A stretch of DNA of 64,000 nucleotides from the NCBI GenBank assembly GCA_051294375.1, contig CM119269.1, positions 8,119,225-8,183,224 on the forward strand. Direction: 5' to 3'. The translations under genes were made by a program, and so were the position numbers. This stretch comes from Paraspadella gotoi (lineage: Eukaryota; Chaetognatha). Every line of letters starts with the position of its first letter. Positions within the stretch are counted from its first letter, which is position 1. The notes beneath the pieces were generated by a model. The model made no database searches and was not told where the DNA came from. It worked only from the letters and a program-made list of their open reading frames with translations. Below are positions 37,878-61,764 of the stretch, in pieces.

Positions 37878-40800
37878 ATGGCGCGGTTTTGGGAAAAGCA
37901 AAAGGACAGGTTCCGTCGTCTGTCCAGCGTCGTCGGTCGACGCATCAGCGAAGTGAGTCGAATCGGTGAACATCACACGTCTAAGAGGACGTTGCAACGC
38001 ATCAGGGACGCCATTGGGTGAGGAGGCTAAGGAATGGTATTGAGTACAATGAATAAGGAAATTGGATATCCATAGAAATGGATCGCGCATCTAGGGAAGG
38101 CGAGCCGTGGCAATTTTGGGAATAGAAAAAATTTGGAATGTTAAAGTGAGAAAAAAAAGTCATTGGTTACGATTAAACAATGAGAATTGGGAAAAATAAC
38201 TATTCACCAATAAAATCGCTCACAAAAGTTGAAAGTTAGAAAATTAGCTAAGCTTGTGAAGAACATTACTAATAAAACTATAAAAATGTTTTTTCAAAGA
38301 CTCATACAACTAACGCTGATGTTAACGACTCTGCTGGCCACTTTCATAACGATAGGTAAGAGCAATAATATAATATTTCCAGAATACAACATTAACATCC
38401 CTCTCCTCATTACATTATTAAATATGAAATAAATCTAATAATTATTAATTGTAATATTTATATAAAATATGTTAAAAATTTTTATATTCATTCTAAAATT
38501 AAGTATAATTTAGTTATTATATAGTAAAACAAGTTATTTTTGAATTTTTCATAATATAACATACTTTATACTAGCTGTAGTGATAGTATGGTAGCTGTGG
38601 CATAGATATGATTTGATAATGGTATTCGTAATGGTTACCTACTGTGTTACCTAATGTGTTTACTTACTGCGCGTCGTCTTTCTTAGCGACGCCGGGTAAT
38701 TCCAAACGACGCCACTTCTCCCCGAGCGGCGCCACCCGCCCCGTTTTTAATCGCTTTACGAGCAAAAAACTTGTCAGAGGCAGAGAAAGAATTGCGCTCT
38801 ACATTTGGACGCGTGTGAACGAGAAACTCTTTTGTAGAGGGAGTGGAGAGGAAGACGACGACGATGATGATAACGATGATGATGATGACAATGACTACGA
38901 CGACAACGACAACGATGATGATGACGACGACGAAGAGAACGACGTCGGATCACATTTTCTATGACGAAAGGGAAAGCAACGATGACAATGATTATGTTCA
39001 CAAAAATAGTTTGACAATTAACCCACAGACAACAACTCTTACATCATTGTATCTTCCTTACTACCAATCCAAGGGAGTCGATCTCAGAAAGGGATAAATT
39101 ATACCACATTCGCATTCACGCCGACCGAATTCACGAATCACAAGTGACTTAGTTCTGCAGGAATGACGCGTCCCGGAGTCTTCGCCCAGCGGTTGACGCC
39201 CGTCCATTGCACCACCGTCAACGCGTCCGTCCGCGGAGGCGCCGAAAACCTTTTTCCCACGGACGACAAAATTGACAGGGTGCGTCGCTTAATAAGGCGT
39301 AGTAAAATTTCTAAATTTAACTTTAATTAAAATTCTAAAAGTGAGAAACGAACAACATTATACTAATGAACATTTATGTAATAAAAAAATTTATAATACA
39401 TTTTACAATTTACGCAGTAGGCCATATTTATACTAGTACTAATCTATTAAATGTTAAAATTTCAAAACAGTTTTTTCTAAGATTTTTTTGCAGATTTGGA
39501 TTCGTCATAAAAAGTTGATAAAAAGAAATATAACTCTTTTTGAAAAATCCCTTCATTAAGTGGGTCAAAAATTAGAAAAAGCTATATTTTAAGCTGAAAA
39601 TGAACTTTTTATATATTAAATATATTTTTTTAAATTTTTAACCCACTTAATGAAAGAATTTTTAAAAATGATTTATATTTTCTTTTATCAACTTTTGACG
39701 AGGAATTCAAATCTGCAATCAAAATTAAGAAAAGCCTATTTTGAAATTTTTCGATTTTATAAATATAGCCTCCTGCAAAAATTGAAAAACATAAAATTAA
39801 TTTTTTTAACAAATTAATGTTTACTAATGGTATGTTGTTCATAATTTATATTTAGAATTTTCGTATTTAACATTCACTACGCCTTATTGCTTAATTGTTA
39901 ACATTGTTTTTTAACACTTAAGGAGAATTAAAACATTAAAACAGACAACGTCATGAAGATAAGATATATTATGAATTTTCCTAAAAGCGCATTTAATTTC
40001 TTATATTACGTGGTATGTGTTAAGTTTAGTTATACTCTGCAAGGTAACTATTTTTTCTTTGTTCACCACGGGGTCAGGTTTGTTCAAATGTCTCACCCAC
40101 GAAACGGGTCGGTCGTCTCATTTTCTTCAATTAACTGCCTCATTGCTCAAAAATGCCCACAGGCGCCGCGTGTCACTTGTCCATGCGGTCTAAACTGCGT
40201 TTCCCTCATCCCTTGTCTTCGTCTCTTCGTTTCTGTCGCCGAAGCTGAAATGGAAAACGTGACCAGTGATCTTTACGTCTTGGGCGGCGGCGGCGGCGGC
40301 GGCGGCGACGGCGGCGGCAAAGCTTGGAACTCTGTCCGTGCATCGACCATGCTTTCCCGTTCCGAATGGTGACGAAATAAGCTCTTGTCCAGGATATTTC
40401 TTTAACTTTAATTTGTATTAGTTTTTCCTACATTTTGTAGGGCTTCGAGGAGCGAAAGAGAAGCTCCTCTTATCCGCTCCTCGAGGACTTTGAAGAGCGA
40501 CAATTGGGAATCGGACTTGGTGGCGTTGCTCCGCTACGACGAGGCCTCGCTCGCGTTGGAGCCGGTGACTGATGGAAGGGTTTTTCTAGTGCATTTATTC
40601 ATTCATTCATTCATTCATTCATTCATTCATTCATTCATTCATTCATTCATTCATTCATTCATTCATTCATTCATTCATAAAAACATTCATTCTTTTTTTC
40701 CTAATTCTTTGACAATCTTTCTCCCCCACCTACCCCCTCCAAGTGCTCCTACCTCAACTGCACCCGGGACGTCGCCGTCAACGTCGCGATGCTGAAGCAA

Positions 40801-42583
40801 TTCCGCGACGCCCACTCTGTGAACTCGACCTTCGAGTGCCTCGTCGACTCCACCAAGATGTCGCTCGCCGACGTCAACGCCACCGACGGGAAATTCGACG
40901 AGGACGACATCCACAAGTCGGTTTGAAAGCCGATGAGGGCCCCCATACGGCTCTCTATTCCGAAAGCGTCCCATTTCCGGTCCTTTATCCCAGAATTTCA
41001 TTTTAATTTTAATATTTAACCTTATTATGGTCTTAAACCTAAACCTAATCTCTAACCCTAATCTTTAACTCTAACCTAATCCAAAACCCTAACTCTAAAC
41101 CTTTATCCCTAATTACTAACCCAAACGTCTAACCTTAAACTCTAATCCTTAACCTAAATACCTAACCCAAATTACAAACCAAGTCCCTAACCCTAATCAT
41201 TAACCTAATCCCTAATCTTAATCACTGATCTAATCTTTAACCCTATCACTGACCTAATCTAATCCCTAACCATAATCACTGACCTAATCCTTAATCTAAT
41301 CCTTAACCCTAATCACTGACCTAAACCCTAATCTAATACCTAACCCTAATCACTGACCTAATCCCTAATCTAATCCCTAACCGTAATCTCTAACCTAATT
41401 TTTGACTAAAAAAAATAATTTAATTCAGAATTTAAGAATAATGGGGCGTTCTTGGAAAATAAGGCCGCACAGGATGACGTCGCTGACATTTTCCTTTAGC
41501 CAGTGACTTATTTCAGGAACAACGATGCTGAAAATGCCGATGGTGACAAAGACATACAATGACAAAATCTAACCTTTGACATTGCTTGTTGCTGTTATTA
41601 TCGACATTGACGATGTTGATGCTGACTATATGAATGCTTTAGCACGCGTTACTACAAGGCTGACACTGACTTAAAGCCGATGGCCGTGGTATTCCTCCCA
41701 CGCGGGATTCCTGTGGAGATCGTCCGATCCTCAGATCCGTTTTTGGTTCTCGAAGGACTGAAGGTGCTTCGATGTTAGCATGAATCGCAGCTTGTTAAGG
41801 TTCCAAAGCATTAAACTAGAGACCTGCGCAAGTCTCAGCCTCATTAATTATTCTCAGAATGAATCTCGTTTTGATTTCATCCATGAGTTTTTATATCAAA
41901 TGTGGTGGCAGCGGTGAGATTCGAGCCCACGCCTAAGATGAGGCTAAAATATATAAATATATATTAAAATTTCCCCTTTTTTTTTTCCCGCTCAGAGTTC
42001 GAGTGCTCTTGCGACGTCACTACACAGATAGAGATCTTTACTTTTCCGTCATCATCTCTTGGGGCTGCGTCCTTTTCTTGCTGTTCGGTTGGTTGTTCTT
42101 GGGTAAGTTAATAACAGTTGTGGTAATTGCAAGTCTTACTTTGGAGCAAGATTTCTCTATCAGAGCCGAGATACTACACGAAATTTATTTCTAAGAAATC
42201 ACGTCTAGCGAACTAATTTGTTTTTTTGTTTTTACTAATTAAAGTCTATGTAATTCGATTCTTCCAGGATTTGTAAAACAGATTAGAGCTTTCTTTTTTT
42301 TTATTTTTTTTTTATCCTGGACGAGGCGAAGGTTATTCGTTATTCGCTCGCACTTTTTGCCCTTTATAAATTGTCTCTCTTTCATCCAGTACGAGACGTC
42401 TTTTATCTAATCTCTCCCACAGAGTGCAAGTACAAAACCCATCGCCGCGTGGGCGTCTTTATCGTGCCTCACGATGGAGACGCGCCAAAGTCTCCGCCGC
42501 CGTCCCCTCCAGGACGAGGCACCAATCGAGTCTCCAGAGTCTCAATCGTCTCCGGCCCGGTCGAGGACGGCGTTGCTAAGTAA
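37878..42583 (+). CDS. Two-TM BK-channel beta-subunit / TipE-like protein
   Basis: Predicted plasma-membrane auxiliary protein of 251 residues. Exons join in phase: 37878-38017, 38300-38355, 39161-39279, 40744-40916, 41996-42102, 42423-42583. A basic cytoplasmic N-terminus of about 47 residues leads to TM1 (LIQLTLMLTTLLATFITIG). Next is a loop of about 110 residues with cysteines (HCTTVN, RCSYLNC, TFECLVD) and N-glycosylation sites NAS, NCT, NST and NAT. TM2 is SVIISWGCVLFLLFGWLFL, followed by a proline- and serine-rich tail. Two TMs around a disulfide-bonded glycosylated loop with CSY...C and FxC elements matches KCNMB/TipE channel modulators. Overall similarity is weak, so the family call is an inference from topology; another tetraspan-unrelated two-TM family is possible. 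A possible extra exon at 40441-40566 is listed separately. Confidence 0.55.
38855..38945 (+). repeat. (GAT)n/(GAC)n tract
   Basis: Imperfect GATGAT/GACGAC repeats in intron 2 of the two-TM gene. The aspartate-rich open frames here come from the repeat. Confidence 0.8.
39291..39888. mobile_element. 598-bp foldback (MITE-like) element with candidate TSD
   Basis: A near-complete palindrome. The left end AATAAGGCGTAGT is mirrored by ACTACGCCTTATT at the right end, and interior arms match too (ATTAAGTGGGT versus ACCCACTTAAT around a centre near 39590-39640). GCTT flanks both ends (39287-39290 and 39889-39892), a candidate 4-bp target-site duplication. It is AT-rich with no transposase frame, in intron 3 of the two-TM gene starting about 11 bases after the donor. 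Confidence 0.8.
40441..40566 (+). other. Possible additional exon of the two-TM gene
   Basis: A GC-rich island with TAG acceptor before it and GTGACT donor after it. The frame that ends in phase with the exon at 40744 reads RTLKSDNWESDLVALLRYDE. Its entry phase is one base off from the exon at 39161-39279, which itself joins 40744 in phase without it. It could be an alternative exon with an assembly indel, or chance. Confidence 0.3.
40596..40680 (+). repeat. (ATTC)n microsatellite
   Basis: About 20 tandem ATTC units in intron 3 of the two-TM gene, shortly before the exon at 40744. Confidence 0.95.
40946..41468. mobile_element. Foldback element with telomere-like (CTAACC)n core
   Basis: About 390 bp of degenerate CCTAACC/CCTAATC repeats (41010-41400), flanked by similar ends in inverse orientation: CGGCTCTCTATTCCGAAAGCG on the left, and on the right the reverse complement of CGGCCTTATTTTCC(AA)GAACG. 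A second partial copy is at 24962. It lies in intron 4 of the two-TM gene, 30 bases past the donor. Confidence 0.6.
41880..41945 (-). repeat. tRNA-like B-box segment
   Basis: On the minus strand GGGCTCGAATCTCACCGCTG resembles the T arm of a tRNA. No complete cloverleaf is visible. It is probably a SINE fragment in intron 5 of the two-TM gene. Confidence 0.3.
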
Positions 42584-42836
42584 CCCAGGGGCGGGGGTCG
42601 TTTGTTGTTACTTTCTGACCTGTTGCATTTGTTTTTGTTTATTGACGATAAAATTAACGAGGATGTTCCTTTATTTTTTTTCCCCTCACTTTAAATAGCG
42701 AGTCTATTACATCCGGGGAGATAAACATGGAAGATGAGGGAATTAAGTGAGGGAAGGAAATGAAAAATGAAAAATATGGCGTCGCGTATATATGAGCCTG
42801 AGGGCCGATGTGACTCTTGCTTGAGAAGGAAGTGCG

Positions 42837-43064
42837 NNNNNNNNNNNNNNNNNNNNNNNNNNNNNNNNNNNNNNNNNNNNNNNNNNNNNNNNNNNNNNNN
42901 NNNNNNNNNNNNNNNNNNNNNNNNNNNNNNNNNNNNNNNNNNNNNNNNNNNNNNNNNNNNNNNNNNNNNNNNNNNNNNNNNNNNNNNNNNNNNNNNNNNN
43001 NNNNNNNNNNNNNNNNNNNNNNNNNNNNNNNNNNNNNNNNNNNNNNNNNNNNNNNNNNNNNNNN
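42837..43064. other. 228-N assembly gap
   Basis: Undetermined bases. Upstream exons of the orphan gene end at 43605-43984 may be hidden here. Confidence 0.98.
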
Positions 43065-43295
43065 ATACTGTATCTCGCTCTCCTTGTTTTCTTTCTCATG
43101 CATTGCTTGCACATTTTTGGGTTCAAGGACCTTTGGGCGGAATAGAAGACAGAGAACGAGAGACTCTGGGATAAAATGAAGAATTTAGAGACAGGAGAGA
43201 GAGATGGGAGAGAGACGGGACGGCGATAGAGACAGAGATGGAGACAGAGAATCAGATATTGGGACAGAGACGGGGTAGAGATGGAGATAGTAATA

Positions 43296-43392
<97 letters not shown>

Positions 43393-43604
43393 CCAGACAG
43401 AGAACCGAACAAAAAAGGAATATTGTAAACAGATGATGAAAAATAGTGAGAAGGTGCAGTAAAGTAAAGTAAGAAGAGATGAAAAAGAGAGACGCTTCAA
43501 ACTTGTGTTATGGAAAAGAGGAGGAAGAGGAATTCGCGGTTGAGAATGAATTCAAAATATTATTCCTCTTTTCCTCACCTCCTTACCCTCCTTACCCTTT
43601 TCAG

Positions 43605-43984
43605 GGGTCGCGTTTCACCGCGGACGAGTCTCGGCGAAATGCAATATCGAATGACCTGCAGCGTGGGTAAGTCTCGCGGTCGAGATGCCAGACAGATCCG
43701 GGGAGGATGTGTCAGTGATGTAGTAGTATTTAAAGGATTCAGTCTCTCCCTCTCAATGTTAATAAAAAAAATTAACATGGAAATTATTTCAAGTTATATT
43801 CCAAATTCTGAAATATGAAAGCGAAACAACATGTACAATTTTTGTACATCAAATACATTGATCAGGGTCGAACGGAGAATCCGTCTGCACCTACGAACCT
43901 CGGGTCAAGAGGTCAACCGATCGCCGCCCGTCAATCTGGGAAATCTTTCACGACGTCCCGCAAATCAAGATTGAGAAATTTTAA
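43605..43984 (+). CDS. 3' end of an unrecognised gene (two exons)
   Basis: Exon 43605-43666 follows a strong CCCTTTTCAG acceptor and ends at a GTAAGT donor. The exon at 43866-43984 joins in phase and ends at TAA. Together they encode SLGEMQYRMTCSVG then SNGESVCTYEPRVKRS and a C-terminus ending IWEIFHDVPQIKIEKF. I do not recognise a family. Upstream exons would lie in or near the N gap. It could also be an alternative 3' end of the preceding gene. Confidence 0.35.
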
Positions 43985-44638
43985 GCACTCTTCTGTTATA
44001 GTATCTTTGTGCTGTGATATTGGTCATGTGGGTCATTTTTCGTTGTTAAGCTCGATTTTTCGAGTTTTCCATTGTTGAATACAATGCAATTCATTTTAAT
44101 GATTTCGTAATGTAAACGAAATGTTATTCGTAATAAAATGTTTGATCCGAGTCGAATTGGACAAAAAATTTAATGTTTAATTTTTTTTTTTCATTTCATT
44201 TTTAAATTTACAGTCAAAGTCAAGTCAAAGTTTGATTTATTTCCGTCTAACTAAAGGTTAACGATTTATATCTAATAGTCTAAAGTTCTCGCTAAGATCA
44301 TCGCATTGAATGACAGAAACATCTACGGTTCGTCACTCGTTAAAAAGTTCGTAACTGAATTCTTTTAATTCGTTGCCTACAGTTTTGACACCGTGGACCG
44401 CTCTTTACTATTCTAACTCTTGTATTGTGTAAAAAGACTTTTCGATTGTTGGTTGACATTCTCGACGAAAAGAAAGAAAAACTTTGCGACTCATAAAAAT
44501 TCGATGAATATATTTTATGTGGCGAAAGAACACGTCAAACGATATAACAGTGCGAAATACATGGTGACTCCGAAGATAGAAGATTCTCTGCGGAACACCC
44601 TGTAAATACGTCATCCCTCCATGCGGTTTTCATCTCAG

Positions 44639-45020
44639 CAACGACGATAAATCTTCGCTCGTCGTCGTCCAACGCCGACGGAGCAAGCAATTTCATGGTA
44701 AGCAGATTGTCGTCATCTTAGCCGTAATTTTAAGTCGAGAAAGGAAACCGATGATACAGCTTAACTCGGTTTTAAATACACAAATATACGTTTCGAAATT
44801 GGACGCGTGATGGCGTTGATAGGATTAAAGGTGACGTTTTGCGTGACTTTGACGTGACGTAGTGACGCTTTGACGTAACGACCTTTTCAAGTAACTCGAA
44901 AAGGCGCGCCATCTATTTTCTTCTTTAACTTTTGAAAAGACGAATTTTTCAGTCTTCGATACCTGCCTTATCTTTGTAATGTTACTCGCCAACTGCACTC
45001 AACTTGATACAGACTCTCAG
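44639..45020 (+). CDS. Two orphan exons encoding a possible membrane segment
   Basis: Exon 44639-44697 (CTCAG acceptor, GTAAGC donor) joins exon 44953-45020 (TTTTTCAG acceptor, GTAGGC donor) in phase, giving VVVQRRRSKQFHV then FDTCLIFVMLLANCTQLDTD. A basic stretch followed by a hydrophobic helix with a late NC resembles the first segment of voltage-gated cation channel repeats. Only one segment is visible, so the family is speculative and no further exons were identified. Confidence 0.28.
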
Positions 45021-45609
45021 GTAGGCATTGAAACTCCCATTCTCTCAGTCCACGTCGCCGCAACAAAACCACATTTTTCTCACATTCTTCGCATTCTCCT
45101 TCAATTTCACCGCAACTTCACATTTTTCTCCTCCTACTCAACTTTCACTAATCTACATTTAAAATATTGCAAATTGTATCCCGGTCACCCCTCTTACCAA
45201 CGCAACTGCAGCCGCAACTCGATAGAGTGATCGGGCGAGGGGTTGGGTGAGTGGGCGGGTGAATTGGGGGGAAAGAAAAGAAACAACAAAGAACAATTTG
45301 TTTTCTCTGTTTCTCTTTTCGCTTCGAAGGCGAAGAAGGAAAACAGTTAAACGGTGGAACCGGGAGAGAAAAAAGGACACTAATTGAATATGGGGCTACA
45401 TCCTAAGTCCCTCGAGGGACGACCCCTCGAGACAAAGAAAGAAAGAAAGAAAGAAAGAGAGAAAGAAAGAAAGAAAGAAAGAAAGAGAGTAAGAAAGAAA
45501 GAGAGTAGGAGAGAGATAACGAGCAAAAAGTGGAGAGTTAAAAACCATTGGGATTTAGTTAACACAAAAGGTCAGGAGGATGGGACAACGACTCTTCCCC
45601 TTCAAAAAG

Positions 45610-45652
<43 letters not shown>

Positions 45653-46990
45653 ACATTCGTCCAGAAAAACTCCCCAAAATTTATCCCGATTCGGTTGGAG
45701 ATAATGAGCCAAAAGGGGACGAGGGAGATATTCCAATTGAGATGAGGGATTAAAGGAGGAAGAGAAGGGAATATGGCGTCGAGGGAGGAAAAAGGGGGCA
45801 AAGCGAGGAGATAAGGTAGGACTTGTGAGAGTGTGAAAGAATGGAAGGATATGGGAGTGAAACTGAAGAAGTAAGTCAGTGAAGAGAATAAAGGAAACAC
45901 ACGGACATTCTGGAATCGTTGTGGGCGTAAAAGTAAAACGCCAGTAATTGATTGCACCGTGCACACAATGGAATTGGGTCACCCTTTGCCATCTCAGCCT
46001 CGGTTTCGACTTGGAACAGGCCACGCCCCCTCGTTTTAACCACCCGCAATCCACTTCCGTTGTCGCAGCCGCCGCTCGCCCTTTCGCGTGGCGCTTAATC
46101 CCGCCGCCGCCGTCGCCGCCGCCGCCGCCGCAGCCGCCGCCGCCGATCGCCCCGTTTTCCTTCCCGCCGCCACCACCGCCAAGCGCCGACTATCGCGGCG
46201 GTCCCCGCCGACGCCCGTTTTGCCGCTTCTCTGCCTCGTTTCTATACTTCCGCTCCTGTCTCGCTCCAGCGGCTCCCGCTGTCTCTCTCTCTCTCTATCT
46301 CTCGGCCACCATAGCTCCTCTCCTTTGCTCCTGTAAGTGCGTGGTTTTGGTTTTGGCATCGCTCCTCTTGTTACTCGGCTGCTTCTCCTCCAGCTCCTTG
46401 AATGACGTCTATTTTCTTTTTTTAATTCCTTTTTTAAAAATTTCTTTCTCCACGAGGAAAACAGAATTTCGAATGAAATAGGAAATTTGTTTTCTTCGAT
46501 AAATTTTGTTTTGGATTCGGTAACAAAGTAAAAAAAACAAACCAAGTGCTGTAACTCGACGACGACAACGCGGTGTGAAAATTTATTAACTGAATTAGTT
46601 TCTTTGAATAATTTTTTTTTTAAATTTAATTATATTTCAAGATTAATTTTTCTCAATTAAGCCGATTCAATTTTATTTCTTCACCTGTAATTTTGCCATC
46701 GCTTTTCGACTTTTATAAATTCGACTTTGATTTCCACTTTATCTCCCTCTATAAGATCTGGAAAAGAATCTTCCTTTGACGATTTTGAAGATATTTGGGT
46801 CGCAAACTAATAAACTAACTTTATAATCGAATTTGCGCTATTGATAATTAACTTCCTACTACAAAAAAACAAAAAAACAAAAAAACAAAAAAATCCAACG
46901 ATTGGAATACAAATTATTTTTAAAAAAAATATTTTAACAACAATTAAAGACAATTTCAGGTGAATCGAACATTTAATGAAAATGTTGCTC

Positions 46991-46997
46991 TATAAAA
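46991..46997 (+). promoter_or_regulatory. Candidate TATA box of the A-T-R-R gene
   Basis: TATAAAA lies 142 bases before the proposed ATG at 47133, with no ATG of a longer frame between. Weak evidence in an AT-rich setting. Confidence 0.3.
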
Positions 46998-47132
46998 TAT
47001 TCAATCAAACGCTCTCACAAGTTTCACAACATTAGCGTCCGCCGGACCGCCCGACAAAAAAATTTCACACTCTTCCACATTTTGACCCGCGACCGCCAGG
47101 CGTTCCACCCATTTTTCGGGAGTCACCGAAAG

Positions 47133-61764
<14,632 letters not shown>

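Larger units (their letters stand above)
42584..47132. other. Poorly resolved region between the two-TM gene and the A-T-R-R gene
   Basis: Contains the 228-N gap, (GA)n at about 43300-43388, four orphan exon-like islands (43605-45020), (CT)n at 45611-45651 and a GC-rich (CCG)n stretch at about 46100-46210. The GC-rich stretch has a long but low-complexity proline/alanine frame, possibly CpG-rich promoter DNA. The last kilobase is AT-rich. Confidence 0.5.

Noticed and set aside
38843-39097. Acidic protein in the first part of intron 2 of the two-TM gene
   Set aside because: Caused by (GAT)n/(GAC)n repeats, with no phase link to the neighbouring exons.
41010-41400. True telomere or chromosome end
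   Set aside because: The repeats are degenerate, short, flanked by genes and bounded by inverted ends shared with a second locus.
45948-46545. Proline/alanine-rich frames on both strands
   Set aside because: Driven by (CCG)n. There is no conserved domain and no clear splice context; it is more likely CpG-rich DNA upstream of the A-T-R-R gene.
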